This document shows, in pieces, positions 32,222 to 41,531 of a DNA stretch of 64,000 bases. Below the pieces are notes generated by a model, which saw only the letters and a program-made list of their open reading frames with translations, did no database searches and was not told where the DNA came from. This stretch comes from Adiantum capillus-veneris (Eukaryota > Streptophyta > Polypodiopsida > Polypodiales > Pteridaceae). A program made the position numbers and the translations under genes. The DNA lies in the NCBI GenBank assembly GCA_014529385.2, contig CM043969.1, forward strand, positions 73,886,676 through 73,950,675, given 5' to 3'. Numbering within the stretch: the first letter of the stretch is position 1; the number at the start of each line of letters is the position of its first letter.

Positions 32222-33157
32222 TCATCTCTTCAATCTTGTAGCCACCCTTGGTGCTCTGTGTGGCTCGTCTTCTTTGTCTTCATTTACCCTGAGCCAGTCA
32301 TTCTGAGATGCGGGATCAGGCCACCTTCCCTTGGCGTGTAGTGCTGCATAAACTACCTTGGTTATCATTTCTCCTGGCACTATGTAGGTTGGCTTTTTGT
32401 TTCCCATCTTCACCAGGCTGTCATGTATGTATGCCGCATAATTGATTATCTTTGGGGTGCCTTTCGTCATTGCCCAAGTAAATGTTGTTGCAATTGCACG
32501 TGGCAGCATCCTATACTTCTGCGGCCTCTTCGTGCACATGTGGAAGTACTGGTTGTACAATTGGCTCATGATCGCCACCTTTGGGTTGGCAATGTCTTCA
32601 AAAGTGTAATTAGCCTTTTTCTCTTTGTACACCTTTACTTCATCCCTTCTCTTTGTCACACTGTCTCCCTGATTGGAGAGATCTAGTGCATGGGCTACAA
32701 CCCTTTCCGTGATAATGATCTCTGTGTTGGGTCTGCCGTGCAAATCCGTCACCTTGGCCACTCCATCTTCTTTAATGCTGGTTACAAACTCCCATACTCT
32801 TTTGACGTCCACCCCTGCTGGGATTGCTTCGAAATAGTTATGGAGGTCAATTTTCTCCAAGTAGCCGGCCATTTTGCTTCGGAAAAATTCATTGAGCTCT
32901 CTTGGCAGCATTGACAGCTCTATTACATTGCCGTCATTGTCCTTGAACACACCCTGGTAGATCTTTAGGTCGTTTGACTCTAGTAGATCTTCCTGTATCC
33001 AGGTGCTTGTGGGCTTTAATGTTCCCTCTGGAATGACAAATGGTTCCACCTCATCCAGATAGTCTTTGATTGTCATTCTCTTCTTCTTTGCCGGTGACTT
33101 CAAGGCTGCCATAGATCCTGTTGCACTCAACAATCCAAAGTTAGCGTTTTTTTCCAT
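32222..33157 (-). CDS. Element B extra ORF, N-terminal domain (plant transposon-protein-like)
   Basis: 311 aa with a good ATG start (MEKNANFGLLSATGS). After a basic segment comes a mixed alpha/beta region: IDLHNYFEAIPAGVDVKRVW, VTDLHGRPNTEIIITERVVA, HALDLSNQGD, then FTWAMTKGTPKIINYAAYIHD and YIVPGEMITKVVYAALHAKG. This order (a fixed word, a v.G..i.it...I...L block, then two helices around INxA..I and a FP-x-LIT-x-L-like block) resembles proteins often annotated as putative plant transposon protein or plant mobile domain. That is a pattern-level likeness only. It is read in the same direction as pol, downstream of it and after the palindrome array. The stop is UGA followed by CUA, a context linked to readthrough, and the next segment continues in frame. 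Confidence 0.6.
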   Translation of the reverse strand: MEKNANFGLLSATGSMAALKSPAKKKRMTIKDYLDEVEPFVIPEGTLKPTSTWIQEDLLESNDLKIYQGVFKDNDGNVIELSMLPRELNEFFRSKMAGYLEKIDLHNYFEAIPAGVDVKRVWEFVTSIKEDGVAKVTDLHGRPNTEIIITERVVAHALDLSNQGDSVTKRRDEVKVYKEKKANYTFEDIANPKVAIMSQLYNQYFHMCTKRPQKYRMLPRAIATTFTWAMTKGTPKIINYAAYIHDSLVKMGNKKPTYIVPGEMITKVVYAALHAKGRWPDPASQNDWLRVNEDKEDEPHRAPRVATRLKR

Positions 33158-34219
33158 ATCAGCTGCTAAACTGAGTTTTACTTATCCAAATGACTTGAAA
33201 ATTGAAATTTTAGCTTAAAAGGAACTTGTGAAGCTGTGCATGTGCTCACAGTGCAAATTTGACCAAAAAAATTCCATCTAGACATCCTACGCGTAGGATG
33301 TCTTTTTCTTCAGAACTGGTTCATACTTGTCATGTAGGTAGTGTAAGGCTCATGGAACATGGTTATAAGCTTGGATTTGAATTTGGATGTCAAAAAGTGG
33401 ATTTTTGGGCTGATTTAGGCTTTAGGTGACAATTTGGGTAGATTGTCCATCATGGGAAGCAATTGATGTCCAAATGGGTTGAAACTTGGTATATGGGCTC
33501 AATGCATCATGGTAATATCTCCTATGATGTCATTTCTTGCACAGAAGGCTAAATCTAAGCTTAAGACATCCTACGCGTAGGATGTCTTTTTCATCAGAAT
33601 TGCATGAAACTTGATCTGTGGGTTGTCCTTGACCTATGGATCATAGCCATGTTCTTGGATTTGCATTTGGATAATATTTGATGCCTGTAGGGCTCTGTGA
33701 GGTGTTTTTGGGCTCAAAAAGTGTATCTTGAAGGTGTTGGGGGTCAAAAGTGTTTAGAAGGGCTTCAAGCTTGACATATAGGCTCTTGCTGATGAGGTAA
33801 TTGATTCTGAAATGACAAAACTTCTCCTTCATGCCCAGAAGGTCAATTAGACATCCTACGCGTAGGATGTCTAATTCCTCATTTTAACTCCCAAACCACA
33901 CAGAAAGTTAGCTGATGTGTATGTGAATGTGTTGTGCAAGTTTCATGAGATTTGGACAAGATTTGGTAGGTCAATGGCCCATTAGTGCCTTTATGCCCTA
34001 ACTTTGCGTTTTTCCATGCATATGAGGTCCAATCTCATCCAAATGTGATGAAACTTGGTGTAGGGCTTGTAAATGTTATTCAGAACATGTGCATGACAAG
34101 AATTGTTGGGTTTTGTGCCAAAAAATGCCCTTGAGACATCCTACGCGTAGGATGTCTCCTGGTGATTTTTCCTTTGTTAGTACTCCCAGTGCTTGCCCTT
34201 TGCCCCTCTAAGTCCCTTT
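33158..34219. repeat. Element B 3'-side array: 285-bp monomers, each with a 24-bp palindrome
   Basis: Perfect copies of AGACATCCTACG plus its reverse complement lie at 33280-33303, 33564-33587, 33849-33872 and 34134-34157, with starts 284, 285 and 285 bases apart. Between them the DNA is only weakly similar, but it is in register (TGAAACTTGG about 199 bases after the palindrome start in monomers 1 and 3, a variant in 2). The third copy extends to 32 paired bases (33845-33876). Element A is inserted just after the last copy. No coding frame crosses the array cleanly. Confidence 0.93.
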
Positions 34220-35811
34220 TGTAACATTTAATGGTCTAAAATCTTATTTGTAGCGGAAATTAGCATGAACATAGTGGGCATTTCATTAGAATAGATTCCT
34301 AATGATAATTACAAGAGTGCTTGGGTGGAGAGAGCAACAAAAAGCATAACACCTAGTTAGATAGCATCGACAATACTTTCAAAAGAGAGAGCAATTAAAC
34401 TATTGACAACAGTTGAGGACCGGATTTGCATGGAGCCGGTCCCCCCTCCAAAAGGCTTTGTATTATGGTTTCTCCCATCAAGAGAGACATTGTACAATAC
34501 AATTCTTTGTGTTCCTTCAAGACTAGCTAGTGCAATGAAGATGGAAGCTTCATACACCAAGCAAAACACTTAATCAAACACAACTTGAATTATCCCCGTT
34601 CTCAGACCCAAGACCTCACACACCTTCGAAGATGGTGAGAGCTAGCAGGGTATGAGAGTAGATTGAGAGGAAAAAGAAGTATCTTACGAGAAAGAAGTAC
34701 ATCTCCTCACATAATCACTCATATTAGCATAGCTTAGCTTAGTAATTAGCTTGGTAGAGAAGATGAGCATGCATTGAAGCTTGGCTCTTGGTTGGATTTG
34801 CATCCACATGCCAAGAGAGTGTTGATGTAGGCTTCTATCTCACAAGCTTGGAGTAGGTGATGAGCTCTCCATTAAAGCTTGGGAGGAGATAGAGTGTTTT
34901 TCCTTCACACATGGTCAAGTGTGAGAGTGTGTGTGTGAATGCCAAGTAAAAATCAGCCCCCTCTCTCTCTTGGGCGAGCCCTAGCTGCTAAGTTAGGCTG
35001 GCTTTTGCCTCATTGGACCTCCCCAGGTCAAGCCAATAGGGATTAAGCAGCATAAGTGATAGCCTTCTGACATGTGTCCCCCTTTCCCCTTTTGTGAGAG
35101 CTTTAGGTAATTAAATAATTAAACTAAACTCTCATTGGACCCCTTTGCCTCCTGGCCAATAGGAATCAGGCAAGCCATGGGGCTCCTGAATGCTCATTGG
35201 ACCCCTTGGGAGACTGCCCAATAGTCTTCTAGGACACTTAATTCTTATTGGTTTCTTTTATTAAATGTTTTTAAATTAATTAAACTAGATTTACTCTAGC
35301 TTAATTCTCATTGGTCCACTTCAAGGGTCTTCCAATAGGAATTGGGCACACCTTGTGGGCATCTGGCCTAGGGAGCTGACATGTGTCCCTCATTCCCTTT
35401 GTGTAAAGGGAGCCTGTGTGTGTGTGTGTGGTTTTCTCTCTCATCCCCTAGCTTTGGGGCTCGCCCCCTCCCATGTAGGGATGCAGAAAGACTTTTTGGG
35501 CACACACACTAAGCATCCAATTTTCCCTAAGGTTGACCTTTGGACACAACCTTTGAATTTTGGAACCTTAGCATTTTGGAAGTCTTAATGGGCTGAACCT
35601 TAGGGTCTTTTTAGCCCGTTGTTTCACATGGCTCTTTTGCAGATGGCCCCCCCTTTGGATCCCTATTTTCCCTCCTTTGGATCCCTACTGTGGCCGGTCT
35701 GCTAACTTAACCAATATTCTAGCTTTTTCTCCCTTGGCACTTCCCCACATTAAATGATCAGTTTAATATGAGAAAATCATTTAGGAGAATTAGATATTGA
35801 TTATTATGACA
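34220..35811 (-). repeat. Element A 3' LTR
   Basis: 1592 bp, near-identical to 41532-43124. Plus-strand ends are TGTAACATTT and TTATGACA. Confidence 0.97.
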
Positions 35812-35826
35812 TTACCTCTCTCTTGA
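35812..35826 (-). promoter_or_regulatory. Element A polypurine tract
   Basis: On the sense strand CAAGAGAGAGGTAA directly precedes the LTR start TGTCAT. The same place in the plus-strand relic (8976-8986) reads GTGAGAGGCAA. Confidence 0.8.
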
Positions 35827-36168
35827 AATCATAGTCGTCCTCGACTATGGTATAGAGAAGATAAAGCATATGCATGAGTCCTTTTCTTAGCGGGTAGAGG
35901 ATCCCTATGTTACCCTACGACATCATTCCATAATGGATGACTAGTCCATTTGGCGCTTGAGAGCCTGAGGCTGCCGCAAGCATGTCTGCACATTAGTCCT
36001 ATCAGTCTTCCATAGTAGAGTGACAAGCTCTACTTGGTGTTTGGGAGACGTCGTCCCCACAAACTTGATCTAAGCATGCATACTACTTCATTTTTGTGCA
36101 CAAATCAAGAAAAAGAGAGTCTTATAAGACAAAAATTTTTGTTCATTTTTAACATTTTGTACATTTGC
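35827..36168 (-). other. Element A 3' UTR
   Basis: The stretch between the pol stop and the PPT, with no coding frame. It contains the paired words CATAGTCG and CGACTATG (35831-35848), a short inverted repeat that is also present in the relic near 8950. Confidence 0.6.
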
Positions 36169-39100
36169 TTACTCTTGGGAAGCATTGTAAGCATTGACAA
36201 GGTTTAGGTTATCCTTTAATTGTATGCCTTGCATCCATCTAGCATCTTCAAAAGGATAATTCTTAAACTTAATAAGATATCGTCTGATAGTCTTACCGCC
36301 TCTTAATACCTTGTCTTCATGTCGGAGAATGGACTCGGGCTGCAGCACCTCCTCGTGGTCCTCGATTTCCGGTGGGTCTTCAATAGTTGGTTCTTGAGGT
36401 GGCTCTCCTTTGTAAGGCTTTAAAAGGCTCACATGAAAAGCATTGTGTATGAGCCAATGATTGGGCAACTTAAGTTGATAGGCCATCTCATTGATTGGCC
36501 TAAGAATCTGGAAGGGACCATAGTACCTTTTTGCTAGTTTAGCATAGTACTTTTGGTGGCCCGTAGGATTCTTGCCCGTCATGTGCCTTAATCGAGCCTT
36601 GGGAAACTTTAACAAGACCCAATCGTTTTCTTTAAAGGCTTGGGCTCTTCTGTGCTTGTCAGCAGCAGCCTTTTGCCTTTGCTGTGAGATAGAGATAGCA
36701 TCCTTAATCTTTTGGAAAGATTCTTGTAGGTCTCGGCTATACTCATCTGCAGCGAAGATCTTCCCATGTACCTTAAGTAGCAAGGGACTTTTTGATCTTC
36801 CCTCAATTACCTCGAAAGGTGCTTTTCCTGTAGAAGTATGTACAGTGTTATTGTAAGCATACTCTACTAAGGGTAAGTACTTCTCCCATTGGGATCTTTG
36901 ATCTACTTCCGTTACATAGGCTTTTAGTAGGTCGAGAATAGTTAGGTTAGCTATTTCACTTTGGCCATCAGTTTGTGGATGATAGGCCGAAGAGAAGTTT
37001 AGCCTTGTTCCTAAATTCTCAAAGAGACCCTTCCAGAAATTACTGGTCATTCTAGGATCTCTATCCGACACTATGGACATTGGCAAGCCATGGTACTTAA
37101 AAATTTGTGAAATGAAGAGGGTTGCCATTTGATGGGCTTTGATAGTCTTTTTGACAGGTATAAAATGAGCTTGTTTACTAAACCTGTCTACTATCGTCCA
37201 TATTCCCGTATTCCCATGGATAGACTTAGGCAATCCAAAGATAAAATCCATGGATATGCTCTCCCACGGTGAATTAGGGATTGGCAAGGGTTGAAGCAAT
37301 CCAAGTTGCTTCCCTCTATCAAATTTTGTCTTTTGACATACCACACATTTGGAAACATACTCATGTATGTTCACTTTCATGGTAGGCCAATAGAAATATG
37401 TTTCAATTCCCTTTAGGGTAGACTGAATCCCTCTATGCCCCGCATATGGAGGAGCATGAGATTCATACATTACTTTCTCACGTAGTGAGTTAGTAACGCA
37501 TAGTCTATTGCCATAGAGAAGATAACCATCTTGTAAAATAAATGGTTCTTCTTTCTTCCCTAATGCAAGGGCTGAAATCACATCTCTAAAATCGGGATCA
37601 ATAGCATACTCATCTATCATTGAAGATAGATCATTGTGATTTGCTATGGAAACCGCATTCACTCTCGGTCTTCTTGAGAGTGCATCGGCTACTTGATTAT
37701 GCTTGCCAGCAATGTGAGCAATATGAAAATGAAATTGCGAAAGGAAATTTGCCCACCTCATTTGTTTGTCGGAGAGCTTGGTCTGCGTCATGAAGTACTT
37801 AAGACTTTGGTGATCCGTTCGCAGAATGAAAGGAGTCCCCAATAAATAGTGCTTCCATGAGTCTAAGGCATGTAGAACTGCAAGGAGTTCTTTTTCGTAT
37901 ATGCCTAGAGCTTGCTCAACAGGGTCGAGCCTTCGACTCTCATAGCCTATGGCGTGCCCTTCTTGGAGCAAAACAGCCCTAAGGCAATCACCACAAGCAT
38001 CACATTGGACCTCAAATGGTTTTGAGAGATCCGGTAGTGTAAGCACAGGTTGAGAGATAAGCTTTTCTTTAAGCTTTTCGAAAGCATTGTTCTCCTTAGC
38101 AGACCACGTATACCTAACATTTTTCTTTGTTAGGTCATGTAATGGTCCCGCAATTTGTGAGAACTTTTCTATGAAGCGTCTATAGTATGCACACATACCT
38201 ATAAAGCTTCTTAGTTCATGAAGATTCCTTGGTTTAGGCCATCCTTTTATTACCTCTAACTTGGATGGATCCATTTGGATTCCATCTTGAGAGATAATGT
38301 GACCTAAATATTGAATCTCTTGCAAGAAAAATTCACTTTTCTTTCGATTAACATAAAGTTTATTCTCTCTTAAAACTTGAAATATTACCTGGAGGTGTTG
38401 CTTGTGTTCCTCTAATGAATTAGAGTAGATGATAATATCATCAAAGAACACTCCAGTGAAGGTTCGATGAGGTCTGAACAGCTTCTCCATCAAGCGGTTA
38501 AATGTGGCTGGTGCATTAGTCAAGCCAAAAGGCATGACAATGTATTCGTAAAGACCAAATGTAGTACGAAATGCGGTCTTTACAATGTCTTGATCAACTA
38601 TCCTTATTTGATGATAGCCACTTTTTAGGTCAATCCTACTGAAGTAGGTCGATCCTTGTAGCTTATCAAATAGGTCTTCTACCCGTGGAACGGGAAACCT
38701 ATTCTTGATAGTGATCCTATTTAGTGCTCTATAGTCGACACACATACGATATGTGCCGTCTTTCTTTTGCACTAATAGCACAGGTGAGCAAAATGGAGAT
38801 GAGCTAGGCCTAACCATGCCCTTCTCAATTAACTCATGCACTTGCCGCATAATCTCCTCTTGTTGAGCTTGAGAAACTCTATAAGGAGGTTTGTTAGGCG
38901 GTGAACTTCCTGGAAGAAGTTCAATTGCATGGTCGTCATTACCTCGTTTAGGAGGTAGCTCACAAGGGATGTCGTCAATAAAGACATCTTGAAACCCCTT
39001 GAGAAAATTGGATAACTCTAATTCCTTTTGGTTACTTTTATTTTCTTTTGCTAAAGCATTAGGTTCATTTTGAGAATCTTTAACAAAAATCATGTACACG

Positions 39101-39591
39101 GAAATAGAGCTCTTTATTGACTTGTTGAAAGCTGGTGTATGTACAATGGGGATGGTGTTACCCATCTCCCTAGCATCTATATACATGTCCTTTTCCCTGA
39201 ACTTAAAGGAGATTCTCCTTTCAGGAAATTTAACATGGGCAGCCAGACGGTCAAACCATGGTGCCCCTAGGATTACATCCTCATGCTTGAGAGGAGAGAT
39301 AAAGAAATCCTCTTTGTCCACATAGCCTTGGACATGAAGCCTCAATTTCCCGATTAAGGGAGTGACTGAAGCTTCTTGCCCCTTGAAGGCACTGTCTGCG
39401 GGTAGGATATCTCCCATCTCGTAGGATTGTATGCCTAGCTTGGTGGCTAACTCCATAGATATGAAATTGTGAGTAGAACCAGGGTCAAAGAGAATAAAAG
39501 CATCATGTTCTCTTACCTTTCCCCAAGCATGGCATAGAGGAGATCCTTTGTGATGAGTTTGGTGAATCTCCTCCTCTTGGATTTCAACCAA
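36169..39591 (-). CDS. pol: Element A Pol polyprotein: protease, RT, RNase H, integrase, chromodomain
   Basis: 1140 aa, open throughout. Protease: ILFDPGSTHNFIS (35-39 DPGST) and VILGAPW near 106. RT: YRMCVDYRALN near 281, SRIDLKSGYHQI near 320, catalytic FFDD at 382-385. RNase H: QCDACGD near 531, TDHQSLKYF near 593. Integrase: zinc pair H712/H719 and C749/C752, catalytic D782, D843 and E879, with exactly 35 residues between the last two. Residues 1083-1125 (LRHEDKVLRGG, RRYLIKFKNYPFEDARWM) form a chromodomain-like tail. RT copies the RNA and integrase inserts the cDNA in the nucleus. The Met at 39591 is only the first in frame: the frame is open further upstream through the zinc knuckle, so Pol was probably made as a Gag-Pol fusion. 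Confidence 0.95.
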   Translation of the reverse strand: MVEIQEEEIHQTHHKGSPLCHAWGKVREHDAFILFDPGSTHNFISMELATKLGIQSYEMGDILPADSAFKGQEASVTPLIGKLRLHVQGYVDKEDFFISPLKHEDVILGAPWFDRLAAHVKFPERRISFKFREKDMYIDAREMGNTIPIVHTPAFNKSIKSSISVYMIFVKDSQNEPNALAKENKSNQKELELSNFLKGFQDVFIDDIPCELPPKRGNDDHAIELLPGSSPPNKPPYRVSQAQQEEIMRQVHELIEKGMVRPSSSPFCSPVLLVQKKDGTYRMCVDYRALNRITIKNRFPVPRVEDLFDKLQGSTYFSRIDLKSGYHQIRIVDQDIVKTAFRTTFGLYEYIVMPFGLTNAPATFNRLMEKLFRPHRTFTGVFFDDIIIYSNSLEEHKQHLQVIFQVLRENKLYVNRKKSEFFLQEIQYLGHIISQDGIQMDPSKLEVIKGWPKPRNLHELRSFIGMCAYYRRFIEKFSQIAGPLHDLTKKNVRYTWSAKENNAFEKLKEKLISQPVLTLPDLSKPFEVQCDACGDCLRAVLLQEGHAIGYESRRLDPVEQALGIYEKELLAVLHALDSWKHYLLGTPFILRTDHQSLKYFMTQTKLSDKQMRWANFLSQFHFHIAHIAGKHNQVADALSRRPRVNAVSIANHNDLSSMIDEYAIDPDFRDVISALALGKKEEPFILQDGYLLYGNRLCVTNSLREKVMYESHAPPYAGHRGIQSTLKGIETYFYWPTMKVNIHEYVSKCVVCQKTKFDRGKQLGLLQPLPIPNSPWESISMDFIFGLPKSIHGNTGIWTIVDRFSKQAHFIPVKKTIKAHQMATLFISQIFKYHGLPMSIVSDRDPRMTSNFWKGLFENLGTRLNFSSAYHPQTDGQSEIANLTILDLLKAYVTEVDQRSQWEKYLPLVEYAYNNTVHTSTGKAPFEVIEGRSKSPLLLKVHGKIFAADEYSRDLQESFQKIKDAISISQQRQKAAADKHRRAQAFKENDWVLLKFPKARLRHMTGKNPTGHQKYYAKLAKRYYGPFQILRPINEMAYQLKLPNHWLIHNAFHVSLLKPYKGEPPQEPTIEDPPEIEDHEEVLQPESILRHEDKVLRGGKTIRRYLIKFKNYPFEDARWMQGIQLKDNLNLVNAYNASQE

Positions 39592-41114
39592 AGAAGCTCT
39601 AGGAGGATCTTGGCGGTTGTTCTTTTGGGGACAAGCGCGGTATGCATGCCCTTGTTCGCCGCACTTGAAACACCGGTTATCTTTACGATAACGCTCAAGC
39701 TCTTCTTCAGTTTATTCTTTCCTTTGTAAACTCCCTTCTCTTTAGCTTTGTTGGAATTGCCCTTAGGAGACTTTTGGACATTGTCCTTCCCCTTAGGCTC
39801 ATTGGAACCCTTGTTTTCCGGGGGCTTATTATTTCTTTTACCCCCCGTTTGGAAATTGATTCGCGAGGCCACCATAGTATGGTGTATTACCGCCGATATG
39901 GTACGTGGCCTTTGGGAGTTGACATACTCCGCCATTTCTTCGGTTAAGCCCGCACAAAATTGTTGCTTTTGCTCTCCAAAATCCAACTTTTTGAAGACAG
40001 TGGCTTTGAGTTGTAGGTCCCAAAACTTGTCTACATATTTGTGGATGGATTCATTGGGAGAGAGCTTTAAGCTTCGCCATTCGGTGAGTACTTTGTCTTT
40101 GGCATCGGTGGCCAAAAACTGCTTCATAATGGAAGCTCTTAAAGCCTTCCATGTTCGTGGAGCTTCACCGTTGGCTCGTAGGCTAGACCACCATTGTCTG
40201 GCGGACTTTTGAAAGTGCATAGCTACATGGCGTAGCTTAGAGGACTCCGTGAAGCCCTCATCTCCAAACGCCGCATCGAATTGCTGGATAAAGGCCAAAA
40301 CTTTGTCTGTAGCACCGAAGGTGCCATCATAGGTAAGGAAAGAGATGCTCTTCCCTCCCTCTTTGAATTTCTTCAGCTTGGACGACCTCTTCCATGCGGC
40401 ATAGGATTTCCTATGGCCTCTTCTTTTTGATGGTTCAAAAGTTGCACCATCACTTTCTTCAGAAGATGAAGAATTTGAAGAAGATGGAGAAGAGGGTGAC
40501 CTCTTTCTCGCCTTTTTCTTGTCTTGATCTTTGTCATCTTCACCATAGCTTTCATAAGAGGAAGAGGATGAAGAAGATGGAGAAGAGGGTGTCCTCTTTC
40601 TCGCCTTTTTCTTCTCTTGCTTTTTATCATCCCTCTTTGAATTATGGCGTGGAGAAGAGTGTGATGGTCTTCTCCGCTTTGGTGGTGATGGAGAGCGTTT
40701 AGCCCGCCGTCTTCGTGGAGCCATCTCCGCCGAGGTGGCGGGAGACTCGCTTCTTTCTCGTTCCTTCGGTGGAGGCTCTTGAGTTCTCCTTTGGGAAGGA
40801 GATGCATCATCAAGAAGTAAGTTCTTGAGCCCTTCATATGGATTCTCTTCTTCTTCCCGAATCGGAGAGAGACCTCTTTTGGTAGTCTCACAAGGAGGCT
40901 TCCTAGGTGTTCTCTCGTCATGGTGATGAACTTGGAGAATCCCGTGAGCACGGAGCTGCCGTTGCACTTCACTTTGGAGAGATGGATTGCCCATGGCTTG
41001 TTGAAGCCTAGAAACAAGATAATTAACAAGCATTGAAGCATCATTAGTAGCTTGCTCATGAGCAAAATCAAAGTTATCAACATTAATTTCACTCTCTTTA
41101 ATATTGTCAGCCAT
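39513..41114 (-). CDS. gag: Element A Gag with Arg/Ser-rich N-terminal region
   Basis: 533 aa starting at ATG 41114. An acidic N-terminus is followed by an SR-type region (RRRRAKRSPSPPKRRRPSHS, then two copies of a KKKARKR-SPSSPSSS unit of about 30 aa), then the capsid (SFLTYDGTFGATDKVLAFIQ, SARQWWSSLRANGEAPRTWK, LSPNESIHKYVDKFWDLQLK) matching Retrotrans_gag. After KNKL near 39708 this frame goes on into unrelated text for some 65 codons. The zinc knuckle lies in the next frame (39631-39672), overlapping. The second A copy keeps capsid, knuckle and protease in one frame, so the overlap here looks like a small deletion (about 4 bases), although a programmed frameshift cannot be excluded. Confidence 0.93.
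   Translation of the reverse strand: MADNIKESEINVDNFDFAHEQATNDASMLVNYLVSRLQQAMGNPSLQSEVQRQLRAHGILQVHHHDERTPRKPPCETTKRGLSPIREEEENPYEGLKNLLLDDASPSQRRTQEPPPKERERSESPATSAEMAPRRRRAKRSPSPPKRRRPSHSSPRHNSKRDDKKQEKKKARKRTPSSPSSSSSSSYESYGEDDKDQDKKKARKRSPSSPSSSNSSSSEESDGATFEPSKRRGHRKSYAAWKRSSKLKKFKEGGKSISFLTYDGTFGATDKVLAFIQQFDAAFGDEGFTESSKLRHVAMHFQKSARQWWSSLRANGEAPRTWKALRASIMKQFLATDAKDKVLTEWRSLKLSPNESIHKYVDKFWDLQLKATVFKKLDFGEQKQQFCAGLTEEMAEYVNSQRPRTISAVIHHTMVASRINFQTGGKRNNKPPENKGSNEPKGKDNVQKSPKGNSNKAKEKGVYKGKNKLKKSLSVIVKITGVSSAANKGMHTALVPKRTTAKILLELLWLKSKRRRFTKLITKDLLYAMLGER
39631..39672 (-). other. Element A zinc knuckle, in the Pol frame
   Basis: The minus strand encodes CFKCGEQGHAYRAC, a C-x2-C-x4-H-x4-C knuckle for RNA packaging. 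It is in the frame of the protease ORF and overlaps the out-of-frame end of gag. Confidence 0.9.
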
Positions 41115-41518
41115 TCTAACAACTTTTAGGTGTAAACTTTTTAGGTGTACTTTGGCACTTCAAGCCCTAGTTGCTACTCCTCTTTACCCCTTTAGAAAAA
41201 GCACTCAAGCTACTGTACCCGCGGCTCGAATACCATTAATTGCAAGGAATAGAAGAGAGGGTCTTTCGACACCAAAACAGCACCGGCTCCTGTCAAGCTT
41301 CTAATAGCTCAATAGTGGTTAAGCCGTAGGCAAGCCCCGTAGGACTCCACTATTAAGACCATAGCTCTCGACGGTGATGCCCCGTTAACTGCACAAAGGC
41401 AGGCGCACTGCAAGGCTGAAAAATCCCTATTCTACTTACTCACAGGCAATTAATAATACCAACCATTTGTAGCTAGCTTGAGGACCTCCCTTCTTGAGCA
41501 AGAAAAGAGAAACCTTGA
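41115..41518 (-). other. Element A leader
   Basis: About 400 bases between the PBS and the gag ATG. There is no coding frame of note. It would contain packaging signals, but none can be named from sequence. Confidence 0.6.
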
Positions 41519-41530
41519 GCTCTGATACCA
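41519..41530 (-). promoter_or_regulatory. Element A primer-binding site, tRNA-iMet
   Basis: On the minus strand TGGTATCAGAGC, a 12-base match to the complement of the plant initiator tRNA-Met 3' end, one base after the 5' LTR. Confidence 0.92.
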
Positions 41531-41531
41531 A

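Noticed and set aside
29667-33157. Extra ORF of element B as an envelope-like gene
   Set aside because: No signal peptide, transmembrane helix or cleavage site is visible. The coiled coil is highly charged and looks cytosolic or nuclear.
33280-34157. Regularly spaced palindromic repeats as a CRISPR-like array
   Set aside because: The spacing is 285 bp, the intervening segments are homologous to each other and not unique spacers, and the context is a plant retrotransposon.
34357-34569. Identical 70-aa minus-strand frames at 34357-34569 and 41669-41881 as duplicated small genes
   Set aside because: Both lie inside the two LTRs of element A and are identical because the LTRs are.
38430-38455. 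FFDD instead of YMDD in the element A reverse transcriptase as a defect
   Set aside because: FFDD/FVDD variants are common in plant chromoviruses. The two catalytic aspartates are present.
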